64,000 nucleotides of DNA from positions 620,001-684,000 of the forward strand of contig WHUZ01000018.1 in the NCBI GenBank assembly GCA_015179045.1, written 5' to 3'. The translations under genes and the position numbers were made by a program. This document shows, piece by piece, positions 24,193 to 33,639 of the stretch (positions within the stretch are counted from its first letter, which is position 1; every line of letters starts with the position of its first letter). The notes beneath the pieces are model-generated. The model ran no database searches and had not been told where the DNA came from. It was given only the letters and a program-made list of their open reading frames with translations. This DNA comes from Kalaharituber pfeilii. Taxonomy: Eukaryota > Ascomycota > Pezizomycetes > Pezizales > Pezizaceae.

Positions 24193-24691
24193 ATTTGGTA
24201 GAGAAAAGGTCGCGGCGGATGTAAATTTGCAGCACTGGAATTGAAGGGGGTAGGGTGGTAGGGGACGGGGCCTGAGGTGGAGTAAAGCCCGTCGCGCGGA
24301 GGGGAGGCGGCAGCAGTGGGGAGGATGATACAGGGAGTGAGGCAGACAGCTGAGGTTGGAGGCGAGTGACGGCGGCGTGCACATGTGGTCCCAGGCGCCA
24401 CACGCAGGAACTACATGGACAATGGGATTGTGCTAGTGCGCAGGACACAATCTCTTTGTCCTGCGCCGGCCTGGCCAAGTGCTGCAGAGCCCAACAAGCA
24501 AACACTGTTCAACCCACGCACTAACTCAACGCGAATCCGCCAAACCGCCTTGTGCTTCGCTTATTGCTTCTGCTGCGTTCACCACTCATATTCCTCAATT
24601 CATATCCCGTCATATCCCGTATACGGGACAGACTGCCATCACGCCACTTGTCGCCAGAGTCGCCGTTTCTTACCGACTAACTTTGCCCACC
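24193..24691. promoter_or_regulatory. Shared divergent promoter, RER1 / Aly-REF
   Basis: These 499 bp separate the start codons of two divergently transcribed genes, so they should carry both promoters. The RER1-proximal part is GC- and purine-rich on the plus strand. The Aly/REF-proximal part is pyrimidine-rich and contains a direct repeat of CATATCCCGT near 24602-24622. No TATA box is obvious. Confidence 0.6.
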
Positions 24692-25930
24692 ATGGCTGAT
24701 AAAATGGATCTATCCCTCGACGAGATGATCCAGCGAGGCATGTCACGTCCACCGCGCCTACGAAGCTGCATGCAAGGCTAACATATGGCCTCTCCAGAGC
24801 GCAGAGCAAGGGCAGCATCGGTAGAAAGCAAAGGCCGACCACATACACCGCTAGGGCCGAGGGGAGGTTTTGGGAAGGTACGGAATCCAGCAAATCGTGC
24901 ACACGCGGACGTTTTGCACTCTTGCCCTTGCACGCACGTCTCGAGACTGTCATCGCCTAATCGCTCTACCCCGCTTTCTTCCGTCTTCACTTTGCGCATT
25001 TTCCTACTTCTATTTCTTTTAATCCTGGTGGAGGTATCTGAACGGAAGCTCATACCACGCTTTTCAGCATCGGCACGGCGGTAGCACAATCGGAAAGCCA
25101 CCCTCACCGGCACCGACAGGCGTAAACGGTCGATGGGTGCACGACTTGCATCACAAGAATAATCCTCTGGCTTCTCGAGTGACAAAATCGACTCCGCTAC
25201 CCTCGTCAATAACACCTTCCGTTGCCAAATCACTGTCGAATAACCGTCTATTTACTGCACTACATGGAGATGCCAACACCACATCACCACCTACTAACCA
25301 TACCAGAAGCACAGACATTATACCCACGCCTCCAGCGGCTGGTGTAGATGTCGGGATGAGCATCAGGGGTGCTGCTCGACAAACCAGTGGATTTACGATT
25401 AAAGGTGCTGCGGGGCCATTTGTTGTGCGGGCCTCAAACCTTGCACCTGGTACTACCGCTGAGGACGTTAAGACCGCCATGCAACCGTTAGGAAAAATCG
25501 TGAGCTGTATAATGTTGGCTGCGTCACCCACGGCCATGGCGGAAATTGTCTTTGAGAAGAAAGAGTCGGCAGATGCTTGTGTCTCGCAATACAATAATCA
25601 GATTGCAGATGGTATGCTCGTCAACCTCAAGGTAACCATTCACTGATTTTGAGATATGTAACTTACAATCTTGGACGACCAGGCCGACGTCTGCACGTTG
25701 TACTGCACCCTGGCCCACCAATTGGAAGGCCTTCCTATTTAGCAAAATCGTCATCGCCTGCTGTTGTTGTAGACCATAATGCGGCACGAGAAGAAGCAGA
25801 CCGACAACGACGATTAGTGAATCAGCAATATATGAATGGGGGGGTTATCGATGGAACGTACGGGTTTAAGGCACCAGTGCTGTATAGTGACCAATTGGTG
25901 GCCAAGAGGGGACGAGGCTTCCAAGGATAA
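24692..25930 (+). CDS. Aly/REF (Yra1/Mlo3)-type mRNA export adaptor, single RRM
   Basis: My model has exons 24692-24737, 24798-24877, 25068-25611 and 25683-25930, giving 305 residues. Exon 1 encodes MADKMDLSLDEMIQR, which matches the N-terminal UAP56/Sub2-binding motif of Aly/REF proteins. A central RRM at about 140-225 contains FVVRASNLAPGTT and, across the last intron, QYNNQIADG-RRLHVVLHPG. A RWVHDLHHKNNP stretch lies between them. The tail is basic and ends KRGRGFQG. Such proteins load on nascent mRNA and bridge the Sub2 helicase to the Mex67 export receptor (family knowledge). Intron 1 would be of the rare GC-AG type (GCATGT donor, GGCTAAC branch, CTCCAG acceptor). This junction is the least certain part; a GT alternative at 24742 needs weaker sites. 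The RRM and last junction are secure. Confidence 0.8.
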
Positions 25931-27339
25931 GCATGATAAAACGTCGAGGGGAGGTTTTCACCTCCCACTTATTTCAATGATATTTATGATGTTGTTGACA
26001 TAGTTGGGTTAGGTAATAGGAAATTGAGGGTTGAAAAGGAATTTGTTAATGTATTATACCAACAACTAGTCATTTCGACATCGTGCTCGTTATAATAAGG
26101 GAATGTGTGCTCAGAAGTGGATTCAGACCTATTTTTACCTCTTGTCTTATCATCCACCTCACCTCTTGCACGAGACTTGTTTCTTAGTTTTATATCTTCT
26201 TTGACTTATCTCCCCGCATCCCAATAACCTCCACCACAATATTACTCTCACAATACCACTTTACTACCCACGCTATTTTACTTTCATCGCCATCTTCCAC
26301 ACACTGTCTCAGCCGCTGCTTCTGGTATCTTTCCTCTGCAGGGCAATGGCTTGATATCTGCATATATAATCATCAAGAGCAGGGCTTCTGTTAGTTTCGG
26401 TTTTCTTGTTGCTGTGGTCTAAATTTTTTTTTTTTTTTTTTTTCTTTTTTTTTTTTTTCTCTCTCTCACACAAAGCTATTGTGTACATTGATGATTATAT
26501 TGCTTTATGTTGCGGTTGCTTGGGTTGATTTGAGGGGTAGGGTAAGCGTGAGCAGAAAGCATGAAATGGCGAGTGTTAGATATTGATTGAGCGTGAAGTG
26601 TTACAAAATCAAGTGATCAATTCACGGCAGGTGAAGATGCATAAGTCTCTCCGGCTAAGTACCAGCTTTGTACGTGCAGTAATTTTGTGTCTGCTCTTGG
26701 TTTTGTGTGATGAATAATGATAATGTAAGATACATATGCGGCGGCTCTGATTACATAGTATCATGTACACTCTCCGTGTGAAGCTGTAGTAGGTATCACT
26801 GTTCTCACTCCCCTATGGACTTCATAAGACTACCCATGGACCCGCACAGATTCCATTCACATCAGCTTAGTTGACTAGGATCTGGGGCTAGACCACTTTA
26901 CACGTCCGCCCCTGTCGTTCCGTTCCACACGCCTCACGCGTCACTAGGAGAAAATTAATTCACGGTCTCCAAGGAACATCTTATTTGGAATTTAGCATAC
27001 ACCACGTCGCAATCGGAGATTTACTCAGTAACATTACTGGCGCATTGCCACCGCTGCGTTGGAAGAGGCAAGATTGTGTCATGCACTGAGATACTTTGGT
27101 ATACGCATATCAGAGAGCGCGGTTGTTAACAATTTGAAAAGAGATTGTGAGGGCGGGTCAGGGCGTTTACTTTTAGTTTGACAACGGCGGCGCAAGTGCT
27201 TCAACCAAACATACTACTGTGGCATCCATCTAAAGCCCGGTGAGACAAGGTATCTTACTCAAGGTGTTCGTTTTGTCTGTCAGAGTACCGAGTCAAGTTT
27301 AAGCGGCTTGTTTAGGGTGCCTGGGGTAAAGATATAACG
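25931..27339. other. Spacer between Aly/REF and CMR1-like genes
   Basis: The stretch holds the Aly/REF 3' region and the promoter of the next gene. A long pyrimidine tract (T runs at 26424-26443 and 26445-26458, then CT repeats) is the main feature. No frame above about 60 codons has coding character. Confidence 0.5.
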
Positions 27340-29677
27340 ATGCCTCGTGCGAGCACGAGATCTGCAACGAAAGCAGCTTCGGCCGCATCAAAGGCGAGAG
27401 CAGAGAAAGAGGCTGAAGAGGAGGCGGAGGAGACTGTGACAGTGAATGGGAAACATGTGAAGGAGATAAAAGTGAAGAAGGAAACTTCAAACGGGAAGGG
27501 GGCCGCGAAGGGTAAGGAGCATACAAAGGATAAGAGGCCGAAGGTGGATGTATGGGCGAAGTTTAGAGTGAAGAGGGAGGATAGCAAGGTGGAGAAGGTG
27601 GAGAATGAAGGTGAGGTTCCGAAGGAGGAAGGTAAATCTGGGGAGATTGATAATAATGAGGAGAGGGCGGCGAGAGAGGAGGAAAAGGAAGCGGAAAATG
27701 AAGGAGAAAAAGAAGAGGGGAGGAAAAAGGAAATAGGAAGGAAACTGAGAAGGAAGGGCCGAAGGACAAAAGAGGAAGCAAAACAAGTAGAGCCTGAGGA
27801 CGCGGATGATGCGGAGAATGAAGATATCAAAGACGAAGATACCGACGAACCCAACGAGAAAGAAGAGGAGAAAGAAGTGGATGAGGAGGAAGCTGAAGAC
27901 ACCGACAACACCTCCGGCTTCAATGAGTACGAACGCCAACGCCAACAAAACATCCTCAAGAATAAGCTTCTCCTGCAGCAACTCCAACTTGACTCCGCCG
28001 CCCTCCTGGGTCCCTCCTCAAAGCGTTCCACTCCCAAACCCAAATCTTCCGCCTCGAAATCCAAGTCCAAATCCTCTTCCCACAAGAAGAAAGAACCCAG
28101 TACTACCGAATTTGTACCACGAAGAACAAGTAGCCGGCTTGCGGGCCTTGCAGCCGACAGTGGGCTTGCAAAAAGGAAATATGAGGAGGAAACTACGAGG
28201 CTAGAGGAGGCGGAGAAGTTGAAGAGAATGAGGGTAGCGGGGGACCTGAAATTTGATGTGGGGGGCTTCGGGGGGTTGGCGTTAAAGGGGGAGAGGTTCG
28301 TAAGGACGTTTACGGATGAAGATGTCAAGGCTACAGGAGATAAGGATGTGAAGAAGCTCCGGGAGAAGATGATGGGGTTGAATTTGTATAAGAAGTGGGT
28401 ACCTAATGGTGGGTCTTTACGCAGAATCCGTTTAGTTTGCTCAAGTTTCGTACATAGAATACCTACTTCGTTTTGTGAATGGATAACATTATAAGAGGGC
28501 TAATTGATTTTTGATACTTGGGGATAACTAAATTTGGGAATCTAGATATAAAAATTACGCCAGAACGAATAGTATGCTCCACATACCCCGAAACAACTAT
28601 CAATTACCAAGTCTAACACCTCCCTTCAATATAGTACTACTTGGGTTTCCACCCCACGACCGAAAAACAACTCCTCTTTGCAGGCGACAAAGTCGGCAAC
28701 CTCGGCATATGGGACGCCTCGTCCACCGCTCCGAACTCCAACCCCCCGAAGATGATACCGCCGCTGAAGATGATAACTCCCTTCCCGCCATTTCCAACTT
28801 CAAAATCCATGCACGCTCCATCTCATCCTTCACCTTCTCCCCCTTCTCCCTGAACACCCTCTTCACCTCCTCCTACGATGGTTCAATCCGCTCGTTCGAC
28901 CTCGCGAAGGGCATCTCGTCTGAGGTATTTGTGGCAGACGACGACGAGGGAATCTCAGGAGTCGAAATCCACGATAATGACCCATATACGATATACTTTA
29001 GCACACTTGAGGGTCGGGTAGGACGGAAGGACACACGACTACCAGTACATAAAGCCGAGGTCTGGACGCTGAGTGACAAGAAGATTGGGGGCTTTTCGGT
29101 GCACCCGGTTTATACACATCTCTGCGCCACAGCGTCACTAGACCGCACGCTTAAGATTTGGGATTTACGCAAGATTGAGGGTGGCAAGGGCGTGTTTGGG
29201 ACGGGGAAGGGAAGGATGCCGGCGCTGATTGGCCAGCATACATCAAGACTGTCGGTATCGAGTGCGTATTGGAACCGCAATGGCACGATTGCAACAACGT
29301 CGTACGACGACACAGTGAAGCTGTACAAGTTCCCCAATGCCGGCTCGTGGGCGCCTGGGGTTCCAATTGTGCCAGGTGGAAGCGAGGAAGAGCCAGTGGA
29401 GATAGAGCCCACTGCAACGGTGAAACATAATAATCAGACTGGACGCTGGGTTACCATTTTACGAGCCCAATGGCATCAGCGCCCTAGTGATGGCAATGAG
29501 AAGCTTGTGATTGGGAATATGAATAGGTTTCTGGACATCTATGCTGAGGACGGCACTCAGCTGGCACAGTTGGGGCATGAGGAGCTGACGGCGGTGCCGG
29601 CAGCAGCGAAATTTCACCCAACAGAGAACTGGGTTGCCGGGGGAACGGCGAGTGGAAAGGTTGCGTTGTTTATATGA
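27340..29677 (+). CDS. CMR1: CMR1/WDR76-type WD40 protein, with an apparent one-base frame break
   Basis: Three exons are seen: 27340-28408, 28546-28571 and 28635-29677. Exon 1 holds a lysine/glutamate-rich N-terminal region of about 190 residues, then the family motif EYERQRQQNILKNKLLLQQL and RRTSSRLAGL. Junction motifs read KKWVPND-IKITPERI-YYLGFHPTTEK. WD-type blades follow (GDKVGNLGIWD, DRTLKIWDLRK, YDDTVKLYKF, AGGTASGKVALF). Cmr1 is a nuclear DNA/histone-associated WD40 protein linked to DNA damage and protein quality control. The frame changes at the C6 run 28742-28747: before it the frame reads WDASSTAPNSNPP, after it EDDTAAEDDNSLPAI. One missing C restores about 712 residues. No intron fits there. 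As written the gene is broken; the cause could be a consensus error. Confidence 0.88.
28742..28747 (+). other. Frame break in CMR1-like gene (C6, C7 expected)
   Basis: The blade-1 frame and the downstream WD40 frame are both clearly coding, and they meet at this homopolymer. One extra C joins them without losing residues that look conserved. There is no plausible donor/acceptor pair nearby. Confidence 0.8.
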
Positions 29678-31298
29678 TAGGTTGGAGTGGCTTATAAGTA
29701 GAAGTGGGGTTGCTTTTGTTTATATAGTAGGGGAGGACGATGCAGAGGTAGATAATAGTTGTTGTCCAATGTTTATACTCTGTAGCTTGCAATATATGCA
29801 CCGTTGACTTATTAATCCAAGAAGCATACCGCCATGTCCATAGTACTAATTCATGTTCCTTATTGTTCAGACTTCTTCCGTTCACCAACAGAATCTTCAT
29901 ACCAATAATGCTATCTTGGTCTAAGGAGACCGTGTCACGCAATCGGTATGCCAAAAGTTAGTCCTCAATGTCTCGCCGCTGCCCTATTCCATCTGTCGTG
30001 CCAATCGGAGAGTAAGACGCTATTTCTGGGTACCTTTCTAGCTTGGATAGCCCACACCATTTATGTACCCCATATTAAACAGGTGGACTTTAGTCTGGTC
30101 AGTGCATCCTAAATGCATGCATTTCTTGAGCTTTTGATCATTCAACACTCCTTGAACTGCCTCTTTCTCAATATTATTAAAATACAGACTTGAAAGCAGA
30201 TGATCAAATCGGCCGCCAATGGGAGTATGTCTCAACATGTGAAAGGAAATGATTTGAATAAGTAGTGCCATAAATAGTAGTCAGGATGAGACTCACTGTA
30301 CAACTGTAAAATCTTCTCTCTTTCAGTGCAATTTGTGGTTACCTTCCACCTTGCTCATTTAATTCAGACGAGTGCGTGAAGGTTTTCTTTAGGAACATTT
30401 TTCAATAATGCTGCTTATTTTTGAAAATTGAATGGTAAAAAAACAGTTTGATATTATTGGAATAAATTCTGATTCAATAATGATAATGACTGTGTAGTCA
30501 TATATGCAGGGGTCAATTTTAATTTCTGGTCACGTGTAGTGAAAATTTTCGGGTTGAGGTACGAATGGAGAAATTTTAAAAGATTATAATACGCAACTAA
30601 CAACGAATCGAAGACAAATGTAAAAACTTTCAAAGGTCATTCTGCGTGTTTGTGTCATTTCTGGATTTTATCGAAATGCGGATTTATCGCATTCGACGTT
30701 CATCTCGTTTAGCATGTCTATCAAACAAGCAGCTTCGCAGTCGCTTGTGCGCGGCCTAACGGCGCAAGTATTCAAGCTGTTCCACCAGTGGTGCTTTTTT
30801 TAAACGAATGACGGCCTCGGGTGAAGAGGGGTAATGGATCGCATTGACATGCGGGCAATATCGGTAACGGTCATAGCTAAATTTTAAGCATTACTAGATG
30901 GAGTTAGTAATACTATCGACAACCGCCTCTGCCAATTCTAAGACTTACCACTGACGGAATTCTGCACCAATGATAAGCTACCCGAAGTGTCACCATTAGA
31001 TCAGGCTAGGACAAACCCTTTTTGCCCAGAATAACTAGCCTTTTGTTGCTTCAACAAATGAACGTAAAGAAACGCAAATGGTGGTGTTACCAGCAGCTTG
31101 CATTCCGGTTTTAGAACGTTCTTTCTGGGCTGAAGTTCCATACCGGTTGTTGGTTTGGCGTTGAAATGCTTTTCCTTTGTTCATATGAACAACGCTCACT
31201 CTTCGGATCTGAGCTGATCAGGAGCTGATTGAGGTAAAGACTGCAGCTCTATTGATTAAGTTAGAATATTCCTTCAAGATGACGGAAACACAAATGCT
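29678..31298. other. Gene-free spacer after CMR1-like gene
   Basis: AT-rich sequence; the only frames are short (29670-29954 minus, 30038-30271 minus) and show no motif. The first part should contain the CMR1-like 3' untranslated region. Confidence 0.45.
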
Positions 31299-31610
31299 CT
31301 ATGACGTTTTCATCCTTGGTATTCTTTTCTTCCAACAATCGAGGTGGCCTTGTGCAAGAATTACTTCTAGGAGAATTGAAGGCCGCCTAGAATAGCCTAG
31401 AATAGGAGCTGCGGAGTTAACATTGAGATATGAGTAGAATATGGAATGGGAGGCGGCTTCAAAGGAACATTCCTTGCATCCAGACGCGTCAGCTATTGTA
31501 GACCCTGCGAAGCTTAATATCAGTACAGTCTGGGCACGAGAACGAATATCAGTTACTGCTAAGATCAAAAGTATTAGGATGTTTAGTATTATACATACCT
31601 GACTATACAT
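31299..31610 (-). CDS. Candidate small secreted protein (weak)
   Basis: The frame from the ATG at 31610 contains a splice-like intron at 31598-31530: donor GTATGT right after CAG, a TAACTGAT branch-like site and a CGTGCCCAG acceptor, 69 nt and stop-free. Spliced, it would give 80 residues starting MYSQTVLILSFAGSTIADA, which has the length and small-residue end of a signal peptide. SGCKECSFEAAS follows. Unspliced, it gives 103 residues with a longer hydrophobic start. Three Cys occur in the predicted mature part. I recognise no family. It could be a chance frame; the intron-like signals are the main support. Confidence 0.25.
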   Translation of the reverse strand: MYSQVCIILNILILLILAVTDIRSRAQTVLILSFAGSTIADASGCKECSFEAASHSIFYSYLNVNSAAPILGYSRRPSILLEVILAQGHLDCWKKRIPRMKTS

Positions 31611-33639
31611 TGTACAAGGAAAAGAGAATTGAAAGGAAATGAATAAAACATAATACCGATGGAGACTGAACTCTTATTCTGAACCGTTTGACGATCCAAG
31701 GTGAGCAGTTATATGTGACAAATGCGGGATATAGCATACAACGTCCTAGTATTTCGAGCAGGAGTCAGAAATGAACATTCCGTGTGCCTAGTCAAGAGGC
31801 TCTTACAAGGATGTGTTGAAAGGTAGTTAGTCCTTGCACAACTGATAAGATAAAGGGATCAAGCTACTAAGCCTGGAGTGGTCACGTAGAAGCTAAGGGG
31901 CATGCGGAGAGTGATACTGTGGGAAGCTGAAGTGTAGTATCAGGAGCTGATGTCGTGGAAGCGAATTTGAAGGAAATAATGGGCCATGCAGGAACTCCCA
32001 CCTCGTAGCACCAGTTATAGGCTTCCAAATTTAATGGCACGCTTGGATAGATCATTGAGTATTACAGGATTGCAGTCAGGGCAGGCTCCAAACTTTGAGA
32101 TGCTTAAGGATGATGCAGTCTGGATTTGAAACCAGGTCTGAGCAGCGGTGACAATGTAAGGTGACAATGTACTATAATTATTATACAATATTTGTGGCTG
32201 CGCTTTCTGCGAGTGCTTGCTTCAGCCATTCAGCTTAGTTTGGTTGGATCCAGCTGAAAAATATTACTGCACACACGCTTTCAGTGTGCACCATGTGGTT
32301 TCCGCTAGGGCTAACGACAGCAGCGCAGCTGGGCGGGTAGACACTTGCACTACGATGCGCAGCGGATCTGTGGCCTGTCTGCGCCGGGGTCGCGGTGTGA
32401 ATACTGGCGGCCGGCCGGCCACCCCCCTCAGGCCAGCAACCACGAGGCACGCTGGGCCGGTCGGCCCATGTCACCAAGGCCCCAGCCAGGCAGGGCCCCG
32501 ATTCACAGGCAACCGGCCCCCCCCAGTGCCGAAGTGTCCAGTGCTGCACCCTCTCCCCGGGATGCTTGTTCGCCCTCCACGCTTTGCGACGGCAGGGTGT
32601 AGAGCGTCGAGACTGCGCAGCTGCGCAGAGAGGGCGCGCCCAGGCGAGGCCTCCACCGCCGCGTCGGCCGCAGCATACAAGTTCTGTATTTCGTTGCGGG
32701 CCTTTGAAGCTTTTTCTTAGTGCCGCCTAATGGCCAATGTGCAGCTGCTGCAACAGGCGGGCGAAGGCTAGTCCCGCCCACAAATTTCTCGCGCTGCCAG
32801 AAAGCTACTAGAGTGCCCCCCCCCCAGTGAGAGAGCCTAACCTTCATATCCCGCCCGTAGTCCCCTTCGCTTCCACTTCTCTTCCCCCTCCCCCCCCCAT
32901 CCTACGCCAAAATTAACCAGACACATCTCCCGCTGCGGACCTTCTCATTCAGTTTAGAGGGTGATCGCGTGTTTCAAGAAGCACAAATCTTCCTACGCTG
33001 CATCGTCAATCGAACGTTGCCAGATAGTTTCCGTCCTCTTCTCTTTTTCTGCCAGCGTTGCCTGGCTCAGGCATACCTTGCCCTCTTCCTTCCCACATCA
33101 ATACTCTCCACTCTCGAACGTCTTTAGTTCCACTTCTCTCGTTTAATCGGTTGTTTCTACGACCTTTCTGGTGGTCCATCAAAGTGGGTTTTCCTTCTCA
33201 TACCCACTCTGTCGTTTTGCCCATTTCTATGTTCCTTTCACTGTTCAGAGTGCGTTGCCAAATATCCCTTCCCTGAGTTCTAAAAAAATAAAACAAAGGG
33301 AAATAGCAGGCTTGAACGTAACGAAGCTAAGAGGGGGAAGCCAGAAATAAAAAAAAAAAAAGAAAAAAAAAGAAAAAGAAAAAGAAAAATAGGAAAAGAA
33401 AAAAGGTTTTTTTTTTTTTTTTTCTGAAAAAAAAGTCAATTACTTTGGTACAGATATAGGGCTAACTAATGTGTGTGTGTGTGTGTGTCTTTTTCACATG
33501 AGGCTACAGTCCTTTTGAGTGCCACAAATTTTCTTGGCTTTGCCGCACACATATAACCACCCTTTCTCCTTCAATTTATCCTGCAACCCATATAACATTA
33601 CCAATACTCAGAACAAAAACCACCCATCGATATATTCAT
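31611..33639. promoter_or_regulatory. Upstream region and leader of eIF4G
   Basis: About 32220-32900 is GC-rich and holds overlapping long frames on both strands (for example 32217-32720 plus and 32503-32847 minus) without motifs, as expected for a GC-rich promoter. It contains a C run near 32816-32826. From 32850 on the sequence becomes pyrimidine-rich, then has A/G-rich tracts (33340-33400), a T tract (33406-33423) and (GT)9 at 33471-33488. This fits a long leader, possibly with an intron. Confidence 0.5.
33471..33488. repeat. (GT)9 microsatellite
   Basis: Nine uninterrupted GT units lie 152 bp upstream of the eIF4G start codon, after adjacent A- and T-tracts. Confidence 0.9.

Noticed and set aside
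27312..28328. 338-codon minus-strand frame rich in Ser/Leu/Phe
   Set aside because: It is the antisense of the K/E-rich part of the CMR1-like exon 1; GAA/AAG-type codons read backward give S/F/L without stops.
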